Origin: Actinomadura latina NBRC 106108
GTDB taxonomy: Bacteria; Actinomycetota; Actinomycetes; Streptosporangiales; Streptosporangiaceae
Direction: 5' to 3'
Assembly (NCBI RefSeq): GCF_001552195.1
Contig: NZ_BCQS01000017.1
Location: forward strand, 152,525 to 216,524
Length of the DNA stretch: 64,000 nucleotides
Shown: positions 8,389 to 18,724 of the stretch, piece by piece
Layout: each line of letters starts with the position of its first letter
How positions within the stretch are numbered: the first letter of the stretch is position 1
Notes under the pieces: model-generated
Database searches by the model: none
Told to the model about the DNA's origin: nothing
The model's input: only the letters and a program-made list of their open reading frames with translations
Program-made: the position numbers and the translations under genes

Positions 8389-8712
8389 ATGCTCGCTTTC
8401 ACCGGGCCGGACGTGCTGGTCACCTATGAGCGCACCGGCGGATTCGCCGGAATTCGGGAACGGGTGACCGTCGGCAATTCGGGAACGGCCCTCATCAATG
8501 GGAAAAGGGTCGCGCTGGCGGACGATGAAATGCGCGGCCTGCGGGACGCGCTCGATGGTGTCGTCACCACGGAGTCGTCGGAGGAGGGGTGCCGGGTGGC
8601 CGACCACTTCACCTACACCCTCGCCTATGGCGGGCACCGGGCCACGCGGTGCTGGCTGCCGGACGACTGGCGTGCCGCCGTCGAACGGCTGGAGGCGCTG
8701 ACCCGCAGGTGA
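8389..8712 (+). CDS. Emfourin-like protease inhibitor
   Basis: The ATG at 8389 follows AAAAGGAGA. The 107-residue product has no signal peptide. It resembles the protealysin-inhibitor (emfourin) family: a leading strand with VTYERTGGFAGIRERV, then LADDEMRGLRDAL, and a C-terminal HFTYTLAYGGHRATRCW...WRAAVERLEAL unit. Emfourins inhibit M4 (thermolysin-like) metalloproteases, often from the cytoplasm. The neighbouring SSI gene suggests a dual protease-control unit, but no protease gene is in the window to serve as target. The family call rests on a short motif pattern, so confidence is moderate. Confidence 0.65.
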   Translation: MLAFTGPDVLVTYERTGGFAGIRERVTVGNSGTALINGKRVALADDEMRGLRDALDGVVTTESSEEGCRVADHFTYTLAYGGHRATRCWLPDDWRAAVERLEALTRR

Positions 8713-8726
8713 GGACGTCGCCGCCC

Positions 8727-9209
8727 TCAGGCGCAGGCGCGGGTGTGCAGGTCGCGCATGGTCGCTCCGAGGGCGGCGACCGGTCCGTCCACCCGGACGC
8801 CCGGCGCGACCTCCTGGATCGGGATGGCGGCGACCGGCCCCGGCGGGACGCCCAGTTCCGTGCGCAGAGCGACCAGCTGGCGGGACGACATGATGTACAC
8901 GATGCGGCCGAGGCCGACCCACGCGTGCGCGGCCGAGCACATCGGGCAGTGCTCGCCGGACGTGTAGACGGTCGCCGCCGCGCGTTCCCCGGGCGTCATG
9001 TTCACCGCCGCCCAGCGGGCGATCTCGAACTCCGGGTGCCGGGTCTGGTCGCCGCCGGCCACCCGGTTGCGGTCCTCGAACAGGACCTCCCCGGACGCGG
9101 CGACCAGCACCGACCCGAACGGCTCGTCGGCCGACTCCAGCCCCTCGGCGGCCAGCTCCACGCAGCGGTTCAGATGGACGAGCTCATCATCGGACGGTTC
9201 GTAACCCAT
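8727..9209 (-). CDS. Nucleoside/guanine deaminase-like protein (CDA superfamily)
   Basis: The 160 residues carry the zinc site of the cytidine/guanine deaminase superfamily: HPEFE (zinc His and catalytic Glu) near residue 68 and EHCPMC near 98, followed by SAAHAWVGLGRIVYIMS. Family members deaminate guanine, cytosine or related bases; the HPE variant and the C-terminal region do not let me pick a substrate. It is convergent with the emfourin-like gene and ends 15 nt from it. It lies upstream of nothing obvious on its own strand and seems monocistronic. Confidence 0.8.
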   Translation of the reverse strand: MGYEPSDDELVHLNRCVELAAEGLESADEPFGSVLVAASGEVLFEDRNRVAGGDQTRHPEFEIARWAAVNMTPGERAAATVYTSGEHCPMCSAAHAWVGLGRIVYIMSSRQLVALRTELGVPPGPVAAIPIQEVAPGVRVDGPVAALGATMRDLHTRACA

Positions 9210-9223
9210 CAGGCGATCGTAGA

Positions 9224-10234
9224 TCAGGCGGAATCGCGCAGCACCAGGTGCGGCTGCAGGATGACCACCGGGTCCTCGACCGTCTCGCCGCGGATCCGGG
9301 ACACCAGCAGCCGCGCCATCTCCACGCCCATCTCCTCCAGCGACTGGTGGACCGTGCTGAGCGGCGGGTCGGCGAGCGGCGCGGCGGACGAGTCGTCGAA
9401 CCCGATCACCGCGACGTCGTCCGGGATGCGCCGCCCGCGCCGGTGCAGGATGCGCAGCGCGCCGAACGCCATCGGGTCGCTGGCGGCGAACACCGCGTCC
9501 AGCCGCGGCTCGGTGGCCAGCAGCTTCTCCGCGGCGGCGAGGCCGCTGGCCTCGCCGAAGTCGCCGTACGCGACGTACTCGGGCAGCCCCGCGTCGGCGA
9601 GCGCCTCCCGGTAGCCGGCCAGCCGGTCGATGCCCACCCCCATGTCCTGGGGGCCCGCGATGGTCGCGATGTGCCGCCGGCCCCCGGAGATCAGGTGGCC
9701 GACGGCCTCGCGGGCGCCGCTGCGGTTGTCGACGTCGACGTAGCTGACCGGCGTCAGGCCGGGCGGGCAGCCGCCGAGGACGGTCGGCACGCCGTTGGCC
9801 TCCAGCTTCGCGGGCAGCGGGTCCTCGGCGTGCAGCGAGGTGAGGAGCACCCCGTCCACGTGCTGGGTGGTGAGGTACTCCTCCAGCCGGCCGTACTCGG
9901 CGGGGGAGCGGGCGAGGGCGAGCAGCAGCTGGAGCCCGGTGTCGCCGAGCCCGTTGCTGATGCCGCGGATGATCCCGGCGAAGTACGGCTCGCCGAACAG
10001 CCGCTGGTCCGACTCGGCGACGACGAGCGCCACGGTGTCGGTACGGCGGGTGACGAGCGTGCGGGCCGCGCGGTTCGGCACGTAGCCGAGCTCCTCGATC
10101 GCCCGCAGCACCGCCTCCCGGGCCTGCGGGCTGACCCGCGGCGAGCCGTTGACCACGCGTGACACCGTGCCGCGGCCCACTCCGGCGCGCGCCGCCACCT
10201 CTTCCAATGTCGGACGCGTGCTCCTGCCCGTCAT
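9224..10234 (-). CDS. cebR: LacI-family repressor of the cellobiose operon
   Basis: The ATG at 10234 follows GAAGGGGG and gives 336 residues. The N-terminal HTH (LEEVAARAGVGRGTVSRVVNG) is followed by the hinge and a full sugar-binding domain. The recognition segment GRGTVSRVVNGSPRVS is like that of Streptomyces CebR. The gene is the last of cebE-cebF-cebG-bglC-cebR, 38 bp after bglC, and a perfect CebR-type operator lies before cebE at 15065-15080. CebR is known to release DNA on binding cellobiose or cellotriose. Because cebR sits inside the operon it represses, it should be autoregulated, unlike the Streptomyces layout where cebR lies upstream of cebE. Confidence 0.85.
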   Translation of the reverse strand: MTGRSTRPTLEEVAARAGVGRGTVSRVVNGSPRVSPQAREAVLRAIEELGYVPNRAARTLVTRRTDTVALVVAESDQRLFGEPYFAGIIRGISNGLGDTGLQLLLALARSPAEYGRLEEYLTTQHVDGVLLTSLHAEDPLPAKLEANGVPTVLGGCPPGLTPVSYVDVDNRSGAREAVGHLISGGRRHIATIAGPQDMGVGIDRLAGYREALADAGLPEYVAYGDFGEASGLAAAEKLLATEPRLDAVFAASDPMAFGALRILHRRGRRIPDDVAVIGFDDSSAAPLADPPLSTVHQSLEEMGVEMARLLVSRIRGETVEDPVVILQPHLVLRDSA

Positions 10235-10272
10235 CCGGCCCCCTTCGTCCGTACCGTCCACCGTCCCCCGCG

Positions 10273-11697
10273 TCAGGCCCGCTCGGGCAGCCCGCCGTGC
10301 CGGATCACCCCGGCGTACCAGCGCGCGCTGTCCTTGGGCACGCGGCGCTGCGTGGCGTAGTCGACGTGCACCAGCCCGAAACGCTTCGAATAGCCCCAAG
10401 CCCATTCGAAATTATCCAGCAGCGACCAGGTGAAGTAACCGCCCAGCGGCACCCCTTCGGAAATGGCGTCGTGGCAGGCGCGCAGGTGCGCGTCCAGGTA
10501 GGCGATGCGCTCCGCGTCCTGGACCGTGCCATTCCCGTCAAGGGTCTCGTCGTAGCCCGCGCCGTTCTCGGTGATGTACAGCGGGACGGACGGGTACTCG
10601 CGGTGCAGCCGGGTCAGCACCTCGTGGAGGCCGCGCTCGTCGATCTCCCAGCCCATCCCCGTGACGGGACGCCCGGCGGGGACGAACCGGACATGGTCGC
10701 TGCCCACCCAGGGGGAGTGCGTCGAGAACGGCGACGACGCGGTCTGCGCCGCCTCGCCGGGGGTGCCGGCGACGGTGTGCCGCGAGTAGTAGTTGATGCC
10801 GAGCTGGTCGATCGGCTGGCTGATCGCGGCCAGGTCGGCGTCCGGCGGGGTGAACCCGTAGCGGGACGTGTCGGCGAGGACGTCGTCGGGGTAGCGGCCG
10901 AGCAGCAGCGGGTCGAGGAACAGCCGGTTCTGCAGCCCGTCGATGCGGCGTGCCGCGTCCACGTCGGCGGGGTCGTCCGACGCCGGGGACACCGCGTACA
11001 GGTTGACGGCGGCGCCGAACCGGTTGTCCGGGCGGCGGGCCCGCATCGCCTCGACGGCGAGGCCGTGGCCGAGCATCAGGTGGTGCGCGGCCAGCAGCGA
11101 CGCGGCGGCGTCGCGCCGTCCGGGCGCGTGCTCGCCCGACGCGTAGCCGAGGAACGCCGCGCACCACGGCTCGTTCACCGTCGTCCAGTGGTGGACGCGG
11201 TCGCCGAGCGCGGCGTGCACGTGCGCCGCGTACTCGGCGAACCGGTGCGCGGTCTCGCGCTCGGGCCAGCCGCCCTTGTCCTCCAGCGGCTGCGGGAGGT
11301 CCCAGTGGTACAGGGTGGGCCACGGCTCGATGCCGGCCTCCAGCAGCGTGTCGACCAGCCGCCGGTAGAAGTCGAGGCCCTCGGCGTTGAAGGTCCCGGC
11401 CCCGGTCGGCTGGACCCGGGGCCAGGAGATCGAGAACCGGTACGCGGTCAGGCCGAGGCTCGACATGAGCGCCACGTCCTCGCGGAACCGGTGGTAGTGG
11501 TCCACGGCGACGTCGCCGTTCTCACCATTGAGGACTTTGCCCGGCGTGCGGCAGAAGGTGTCCCAGATGGACGGCCCGCGCCCGCCCTCTCCGGCGGCTC
11601 CCTCGATCTGGTAGGCGGCGGTGGCCGCCCCCCAGCGGAAACCGGTCGGGAAAGGTGCGGCGGGAGCCGCGCTGGTGTCGTCCTGTAGGGAGGTCAC
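10273..11697 (-). CDS. bglC: GH1 beta-glucosidase (cytosolic)
   Basis: The 474-residue protein shows GH1 signatures: the FRWGAATAAYQIEG opening, Glu176 in TVNEPW as acid/base and Glu377 in LYITENGAGY as nucleophile. There is no signal peptide, so it acts on imported cellobiose or cello-oligosaccharides and releases glucose. The GTG start at 11697 overlaps the cebG stop as GTGA, so translation is coupled to the permease genes. The gene order with CebEFG matches the Streptomyces cellobiose operon where this gene is bglC. Confidence 0.9.
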   Translation of the reverse strand: MTSLQDDTSAAPAAPFPTGFRWGAATAAYQIEGAAGEGGRGPSIWDTFCRTPGKVLNGENGDVAVDHYHRFREDVALMSSLGLTAYRFSISWPRVQPTGAGTFNAEGLDFYRRLVDTLLEAGIEPWPTLYHWDLPQPLEDKGGWPERETAHRFAEYAAHVHAALGDRVHHWTTVNEPWCAAFLGYASGEHAPGRRDAAASLLAAHHLMLGHGLAVEAMRARRPDNRFGAAVNLYAVSPASDDPADVDAARRIDGLQNRLFLDPLLLGRYPDDVLADTSRYGFTPPDADLAAISQPIDQLGINYYSRHTVAGTPGEAAQTASSPFSTHSPWVGSDHVRFVPAGRPVTGMGWEIDERGLHEVLTRLHREYPSVPLYITENGAGYDETLDGNGTVQDAERIAYLDAHLRACHDAISEGVPLGGYFTWSLLDNFEWAWGYSKRFGLVHVDYATQRRVPKDSARWYAGVIRHGGLPERA

Positions 11698-12608
11698 GCC
11701 TTCACAGCACCTTCCATGATTCCGCCGATGATCTGGCGGCCGAAAATGATGAACACGATGAGGAGCGGCAGGATGGCCACGCTCGTGCCGGCGAACATGA
11801 GCGTGTAGTCCTTGAAGTACGCGTTCGCCAGGTTGTTGATGGACAGCTGCACCGTCGGGTTGTCGGGCTGCAGCACCGCGAGCGGCCACATGAACTCGTT
11901 CCAGGTCTGCATGAACGTGAACAGGCCGAGGACGCCCGCGGCGGGACGCAGCGCGGGCAGCACGACGCGCCAGTAGATGCCGAACGTGGTGCACCCGTCG
12001 ACGCGGGCCGCCTCGATCAGCTCGTCCGGGACGGCCTGGTCGGCGTACTGCCGCATCATGAACACGCCGAACCCGGTGACGAGGAACGGGACGATGACCG
12101 CCTGCAGCTGGCCGGTCCAGCCCAGCTTCACCATGATCATGTAGAGCGGGATGATGCCCATCTGCACCGGGATCATCATCGTCGCGATGATCGTGAGCAG
12201 CAGCCCGTTCTTGCCGCGGAAGCGCAGCTTGGCGAACGCGAAGCCGGCCAGCGAGGCGAAGAACACCGTGGAGATCGTCACCGCGGCGGAGGCGAGCGCC
12301 GAGTTCAGCAGGCCCTTGGCGAAGTAGGCCTCGGGGTTGTCGAACAGCCGGCCGACGTTCTCGGTGCCGTGCGCGCCGGGGAGCAGCGGCGGCGGGACGT
12401 CGGCGACCACGCTGTTGGTGCGGGTCGCGACGATGATCATCCAGTAGATCGGGAAGATCGACAGCACCAGCGCGGCGAGCAGCGTGATGTAGGTCAGCGG
12501 GCTCGCGTTCCACATGCCGCGGAACCGGCCGGATCGTGCGGCGGCGTGCCGTGCTCTGTTGTTCGGGGCGTTCGGCCGTCCGCCGGGGCCTGCGAGGAGC
12601 GTGGTCAC
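11694..12608 (-). CDS. cebG: Sugar ABC transporter permease CebG
   Basis: The 304 residues contain about six membrane spans and the permease EAA loop (DELIEAARVDGCTTFGIYWRVVLP) near residue 205, which docks the ATPase. It is of the MalG type. The GTG start overlaps the cebF stop by 4 nt. With CebF it forms the membrane channel for cellobiose. No ATP-binding gene is present in the operon; in Streptomyces the shared ATPase MsiK powers Ceb and Mal importers, and the same is likely here. Confidence 0.88.
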   Translation of the reverse strand: MTTLLAGPGGRPNAPNNRARHAAARSGRFRGMWNASPLTYITLLAALVLSIFPIYWMIIVATRTNSVVADVPPPLLPGAHGTENVGRLFDNPEAYFAKGLLNSALASAAVTISTVFFASLAGFAFAKLRFRGKNGLLLTIIATMMIPVQMGIIPLYMIMVKLGWTGQLQAVIVPFLVTGFGVFMMRQYADQAVPDELIEAARVDGCTTFGIYWRVVLPALRPAAGVLGLFTFMQTWNEFMWPLAVLQPDNPTVQLSINNLANAYFKDYTLMFAGTSVAILPLLIVFIIFGRQIIGGIMEGAVKA

Positions 12609-13600
12609 TTGGTGCCTCCCCCTCCCGTGCGCCGCACGGCCAGGAAGTTGATCAGGGAGAACACGATGATCATCACGAAGAGCGCCCAGGCGACGGTGGC
12701 GCCGTAGCCGTACCGGTCATGGCCGAACGCGTTGTCGTACATGTACATCGTGATCGTCTGGAACTGGTGCAGCGGGCCGCCGTCCATCTTGTTGGGCGTG
12801 GCGACGCTGAACAGGACGGGCTCGGTGAACAGCTGCAGCCCGCCGATCGTCGAGATGATCACCGTGAAGATGATCGTGGGCCGCAGCATCGGCACCGTGA
12901 TCTGCCAGAACTGCCGGATCCTGGAGGCGCCGTCGATCGCGGCGGCCTCGTACAGGTCCTTCGGGATCGCCTGCATGGCGGCCAGGTAGATCAGCGCGTT
13001 GTAGCCGGTCCAGCGCCAGTCGACCATCATCGCGATGGCGATCCAGGACCAGCCGCGGCTGCTCGACCAGCTGATCGGGTCGATGCCGACCAGCCCGATC
13101 ACCCAGTTGATCATGCCCCAGTTGGTGTCGAACATCTGGGTGAACACGATCGCGACGGCGGCGGTCGAGGTGACCAGCGGGGCGACCATGCCGATCCGGA
13201 ACAGGGTGGGGAGCCGCATCCGCCGGTTCAGCGCGTTGGCGACCAGCAGCGCGATCAGCAGCTGCGGGACGGTCGAGACGACGAAGATGCCGAGGGTGTT
13301 GACCGTCGCGTGCCAGAAGTCGGCGTCCGTCAGCAGGTAGTCGTAGTTGTCGAGCCCGACGAACTTGCGCGTCCCGGACGCCAGCTCCCAGTCGTGGAGC
13401 GAGACCCAGAGGGTGTAGACCAGCGGGAACGCGCCGAAGATCAGGAAGACGATGTAGAACGGCGAGATGAAGGCATAGGGTGCGGCCTTCACATCGAGCC
13501 TGGCGAGCCGGGACCGCCAGCTGCGGCCGGGGCCGGGGCGGGCCTTGGCCGGCGTGGGCGGCGGCGGGCCGTTCCGGCTGGGGCGCAGATCGGTGGTCAT
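12605..13600 (-). CDS. cebF: Sugar ABC transporter permease CebF
   Basis: The 331-residue MalF-type permease has a cytosolic Pro/Arg-rich N-terminus, six spans starting with YAFISPFYIVFLIFGAFPLV, and an EAA loop (DLYEAAAIDGASRIRQFWQITVP) near residue 220. It pairs with CebG. It is separated from cebE by 119 bp that hold a strong stem-loop, which probably makes permease mRNA less abundant than binding-protein mRNA. Confidence 0.88.
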   Translation of the reverse strand: MTTDLRPSRNGPPPPTPAKARPGPGRSWRSRLARLDVKAAPYAFISPFYIVFLIFGAFPLVYTLWVSLHDWELASGTRKFVGLDNYDYLLTDADFWHATVNTLGIFVVSTVPQLLIALLVANALNRRMRLPTLFRIGMVAPLVTSTAAVAIVFTQMFDTNWGMINWVIGLVGIDPISWSSSRGWSWIAIAMMVDWRWTGYNALIYLAAMQAIPKDLYEAAAIDGASRIRQFWQITVPMLRPTIIFTVIISTIGGLQLFTEPVLFSVATPNKMDGGPLHQFQTITMYMYDNAFGHDRYGYGATVAWALFVMIIVFSLINFLAVRRTGGGGTK

Positions 13601-13653
13601 CGTCGTGCGCCTCCTTTCCGAGGACGGGACGAAGCGGGAGAGGCGGAATGGGT

Positions 13654-13700
13654 ACGGCGGCGGCGCCGGCGGGGAGGTAACGGCGCGGCGCCGCCGCCGT
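13654..13700 (-). terminator. Intercistronic stem-loop between cebE and cebF
   Basis: ACGGCGGCGGCGCC (13654-13667) is perfectly complementary to GGCGCCGCCGCCGT (13687-13700), a 14-bp stem with a 19-nt loop. It stands between the binding-protein gene and the permease genes, where partial terminators or 3'-protecting hairpins commonly give excess binding protein. Confidence 0.65.
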
Positions 13701-13719
13701 GGTCACGGGTCGCCGGGGG

Positions 13720-15030
13720 TTACCTGGCGGCCTTCTTGGCCTCGTCCACGGACTTCGACCAGGCGTCGGCCGGCTTCTGCTTGCCCTGGCCCACGGAGAC
13801 CAGGACGTTCTCCACCGCGGCGCGCACGTCCTCGTTCTTCGGCCCGAGGTAGACCGGCTTCACGCCGGCCGCCAGCTCACCGAAGATCTGGCCCACCGGG
13901 GCGTCGTTGAAGTACTTGCTCTTCGCGCCCGCGACCGCCGGGTCCTGCGCGGCCTGCGGCGAGGAGGGGAAGACGTTCGCGGACTTGTAGGCGGCGACCT
14001 GGCCCTCCGGGGAGGTCAGGAACTCGGCCAGCTCGGCGGCGGCCTTCGCGTGCTTGGTCTGCTTGGGCACGGCCAGCCAGCTGCCGCCCCAGTAGCCGGC
14101 GCCGCCCGGGGTCTTGGCGACGTCCCACTTGCCCTTGCCGAAGTCGCCGGAGAACTCCTCGATGCCCCCGAGCATCCAGGAGGGGCACGGCAGGGTGGCG
14201 AAGGTGTTCCGCTTGAGGGCGGTCTGCCACGGCGGGGTGAAGATCGACATGTCCGCGGTGAGCTTGTTCTCCGCGAACTTCAGCGACGTGTCGAACGCCT
14301 GCTTGACAGCCGGGTTGCTGTCGTAGACGAGGTTGTCGCTCTTGTCGAAGAAGCTGTAGCCGGGGCCGCTGCCGGCGTTCTGCAGGACGGTGGCGCGGAA
14401 GACGGCGGTCGGGCCGTCCAGCCACTTGCTGCCGGGCACCTTCTGCTGGAACCTCTGCCCGGTCGCGAGGAACTCGTCCCACGTCGACCAGAGCTGGCCG
14501 ACCTTCTCGCGGTCGGTCGGCAGGCCCGCCTTCTTGAAGAGGTCCTTGCGGTAGCACATGGCGAGAGGGCCGATGTCGGTGCCCAGGCCGATGAGCTGCT
14601 TGCCGTCCGGCGTGACGCCCATCTGCCACTTCCACGGCAGGAAGTTCTTCTCCAGGTCCTTGCCGCCGAAGTCGAAGAGGTTGACGAACTTCGCCTGCTG
14701 CTGCATGTACAGCGGGAGGATGCCCTCCTCCAGCATGACGACGTCGCCTGCTCCGCTGCCGGTGGCCATCCACTGCTGGATGCGCGGCTTGTACTCGTCC
14801 AGCGTCGAGACCTTGCGCTGCTTGATCTTGACGTTGGGGTGGGACTGCTCGTACTGCTTGTAGAGCGCGTCGTAGCCCGGCTCGCCGAAGACGTCGACGG
14901 TGAGCTCGATCGGCCCGCTGTCGGAGTCTCCCTTGTTGTCGTCGCCGTCTCCGCCGCACGCGACGGCGAGGCTGCCGACGAGTACCGCGGCCATCGCTGT
15001 ACTCAGTCCGCGCCGCATGATGGCCCTCAT
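13720..15030 (-). CDS. cebE: Cellobiose-type sugar-binding lipoprotein CebE
   Basis: The ATG at 15030 follows GAGAGGGG and gives 436 residues. A lipoprotein signal ends in LAVAC-GG, so the mature protein is anchored outside the membrane. The remainder is a cluster-1 solute-binding protein (DVVMLEEGILPLYMQQQ, then SWLAVPKQTKHAKAAAELAEFLTSPEG near residue 330). It delivers beta-gluco-oligosaccharides to CebFG. The substrate call comes from the linked GH1 gene, CebR-like regulator and CebR operator. A second ATG at 15018 is possible but has a poorer ribosome site. Confidence 0.87.
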   Translation of the reverse strand: MRAIMRRGLSTAMAAVLVGSLAVACGGDGDDNKGDSDSGPIELTVDVFGEPGYDALYKQYEQSHPNVKIKQRKVSTLDEYKPRIQQWMATGSGAGDVVMLEEGILPLYMQQQAKFVNLFDFGGKDLEKNFLPWKWQMGVTPDGKQLIGLGTDIGPLAMCYRKDLFKKAGLPTDREKVGQLWSTWDEFLATGQRFQQKVPGSKWLDGPTAVFRATVLQNAGSGPGYSFFDKSDNLVYDSNPAVKQAFDTSLKFAENKLTADMSIFTPPWQTALKRNTFATLPCPSWMLGGIEEFSGDFGKGKWDVAKTPGGAGYWGGSWLAVPKQTKHAKAAAELAEFLTSPEGQVAAYKSANVFPSSPQAAQDPAVAGAKSKYFNDAPVGQIFGELAAGVKPVYLGPKNEDVRAAVENVLVSVGQGKQKPADAWSKSVDEAKKAAR

Positions 15031-15064
15031 GGCGGACCCCTCTCAGGTTGTGTCTTGCACCAGT

Positions 15065-15080
15065 GTGGGAGCGCTCCCAC
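15065..15080. promoter_or_regulatory. CebR operator before cebE
   Basis: GTGGGAGCGCTCCCAC is a perfect 16-bp palindrome containing the 14-bp consensus TGGGAGCGCTCCCA described for CebR in Streptomyces. It lies 35 bp upstream of the cebE start. A TTGACA -35 box reads leftward at 15107-15112, so the operator would cover the transcription start. Confidence 0.9.
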
Positions 15081-15194
15081 GAAGGAAAGACCGTGACCGG
15101 GCTCACTGTCAATGCGCCGAAACATAACCGTTACAACAACCTAGCTGCGAGGCCAGCGTGGTCAGGCCCCGTCCGACAGCCGGTCAGCCCTCGG

Positions 15195-16238
15195 TCACGG
15201 GGTCAGCCGCGCCGCCGCGGGAGCGGGCGCCGTCGACCGCCGGACGACGAGTTCCGGCCGGTAGAGCAGCTCCGTGCGGGGCGCGCGGGCACCGCGGATC
15301 TCGTCCAGGACGGTGCTCACCGCGGCCATCGACATCTCACGCACCGACTGCCGGATCGTGGTCAGCGGCGGATCGAGGTAGGCGGTCAGGGGCGAGTCGT
15401 CCATGCCGGTCACGGACACGTCCTCGGGCACCCGGAGGCCGCGCGCACGGGCCGCCCGGATCGCGCCGAGCGCCATGATGTCGTTGCCGCCGCAGATCGC
15501 CGTGCACCCCGCATCGAGCAGTTTCGCCGCCGCGGCCTGCCCGCCCTCGACCGTGTACATGGTGTTGACGATCAGCTCGTCCACCTCGTCCGGCGCGAGG
15601 TCGCTGTGCGCGGCCATCCCGCGCCGGAACCCCTCGGTCTTGCGCCGCGTCGGCACGTACACGTCCTGGCCGATCGCCAGCCCGATCCGCCGGTGGCCCA
15701 TTGCGGCCAGATGCGCGACGATCGCCTCCAGCGACGCCACGTCGTCGTTCGAGATGTACGGCGCGTCGATGTCGGGCCGGTACCCGTTGACCAGGACGAT
15801 CGGGAGCGCCTGCTCCAGCAGCCGCGCGTACCGGGCCCGGTCGGAGTTGGCGTTGGCGTGCAGGCCGTTGACGAAGATGATCCCCGCGACGCCGCGCTCC
15901 AGCAGCATCTCGATGTAGTCGTCCTCGGCGACGCCGCCCGGCGCCTGCGAGCACAGCACCGCCATGTACCCGTGCCGGGCCAGCGCGCTCTCGATGACCT
16001 CGGCGAACGCCGGGAAGATCGGGTTGGTCAGCTCCGGGATGATCAGCCCGATCAGCCCGGCCCGCCGCTGGCGCAGCCGGGCGGGGCGCTCGTACCCGAG
16101 CACGTCCAGGGCGGTCAGCACCGCCTGGCGCGTGGTCGGGGACACGCCCGGCTTCCCGTTGAGCACGCGGCTCACGGTCGCCTCGCTCACCCCGGCATGC
16201 GCCGCGATGTCCGCCAGGCGCGTCGTCATGGGTTTCAA
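15195..16238 (-). CDS. malR: LacI-family regulator of the alpha-glucoside (maltose-type) operon
   Basis: The 347 residues have an N-terminal HTH (RLADIAAHAGVSEATVSRVLNG) and a LacI sugar-binding domain. The TTG at 16238 is six bases after AGGAGG and one base after the TAG of the GH13 gene. The ATG three codons on is 15 bases from the same ribosome site, so TTG is the better start. It is the last gene of a malE-malF-malG-GH13-lacI operon and resembles Streptomyces MalR in context. It probably binds one or more of the three dyads before malE and thus controls itself. The gene symbol is by context only. Confidence 0.8.
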   Translation of the reverse strand: MKPMTTRLADIAAHAGVSEATVSRVLNGKPGVSPTTRQAVLTALDVLGYERPARLRQRRAGLIGLIIPELTNPIFPAFAEVIESALARHGYMAVLCSQAPGGVAEDDYIEMLLERGVAGIIFVNGLHANANSDRARYARLLEQALPIVLVNGYRPDIDAPYISNDDVASLEAIVAHLAAMGHRRIGLAIGQDVYVPTRRKTEGFRRGMAAHSDLAPDEVDELIVNTMYTVEGGQAAAAKLLDAGCTAICGGNDIMALGAIRAARARGLRVPEDVSVTGMDDSPLTAYLDPPLTTIRQSVREMSMAAVSTVLDEIRGARAPRTELLYRPELVVRRSTAPAPAAARLTP

Positions 16239-16239
16239 A

Positions 16240-17861
<1,622 letters not shown>

Positions 17862-17865
<4 letters not shown>

Positions 17866-17903
17866 GGACATCCTTCGGGTCGGGAGCCGGCCGGGTGCTT
17901 CAC
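17862..17903 (-). CDS. 13-codon micro-ORF linking malG and the GH13 gene
   Basis: The GTG at 17903 overlaps the malG stop (GTGA), and the frame ends in a TGA that overlaps the ATG of the GH13 gene (ATGA). The peptide would read MKHPAGSRPEGCP. It fills exactly the gap between the two genes and could let ribosomes pass from one gene to the next. It may be chance for a gap this short; see the finding on micro-ORF relays. Confidence 0.35.
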
Positions 17904-18724
17904 TTGACGCCGCCGGCGGTGAGGCCGGCGACGATCCGGCGCTGGAAGACCAGCACCACGACGATGAGGGGGACGGTCACGATCACCCCGGCCGCCATCT
18001 GGGTGCCGAACGGCTGGTCGAACCCGGAGACGCCGGTGAACTTGGAGATCGCGACCGTGGCGGTCTGCATCTCCTTCTTGTTGACCATGGACAGCGCGAT
18101 GAGGAACTCGTTCCACGCCGCGATGAAGGTCAGGATCGCGGTGGTGAACACCCCGGGCGCCGCCAGCGGGACGATGATCTTGCGGAACGCCTGGCCGCGG
18201 GTGCAGCCGTCCACCATCGCCGCCTGCTCCAGCTCCAGCGGCAGCTGCCGGAAGAACGCGGTGAGCAGCCACACCGACAGCGGCAGCGCGAACCCGAGGC
18301 TGGGCAGCACCATCGCCTGGTAGGTGTTGATCCACCCGATGTCCGTGAAAAGTTTCAGCAAGGGAACAAGCTGCGAGATCCCCGGGAACATCGTGGTCGC
18401 GATGATCAGCCCGAGCACCGCGTTCTTGAACCGGAAGTCGAGCCTGGCCAGCGCGTACGCGGTGAAGGTGCCGATCAGCAGGGTGAGCACGGTCGTGCTG
18501 CCGGCCACGATGACGCTGTTCAGCAGGGCCCGCCCGAATCCGTTGTCGCCGGAGAAGACCGCGGAGAAGTTCTCCCACGACCACCGGGCCGGGACGATCG
18601 AGTTGTCGAACTGGTCCTGCGGGCGGCGGAACGCCGAGATCGTCATCCAGTAGAACGGCGCGAGGCAGTAGACCGCCACCGCGGCGAACCCGAGATAGGA
18701 CAGCAGCCGCTTCGTCTGTGTCAT
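17900..18724 (-). CDS. malG: Maltose-type ABC transporter permease MalG
   Basis: The 274 residues form a MalG-type permease with six spans and an EAA loop (LELEQAAMVDGCTRGQAFRKIIVP) near residue 180. The ATG at 18724 overlaps the malF stop (ATGA). It forms the channel with MalF. As in the ceb operon, no ATPase gene is present, so a shared ATPase such as MsiK from elsewhere is expected. Confidence 0.87.
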   Translation of the reverse strand: MTQTKRLLSYLGFAAVAVYCLAPFYWMTISAFRRPQDQFDNSIVPARWSWENFSAVFSGDNGFGRALLNSVIVAGSTTVLTLLIGTFTAYALARLDFRFKNAVLGLIIATTMFPGISQLVPLLKLFTDIGWINTYQAMVLPSLGFALPLSVWLLTAFFRQLPLELEQAAMVDGCTRGQAFRKIIVPLAAPGVFTTAILTFIAAWNEFLIALSMVNKKEMQTATVAISKFTGVSGFDQPFGTQMAAGVIVTVPLIVVVLVFQRRIVAGLTAGGVK

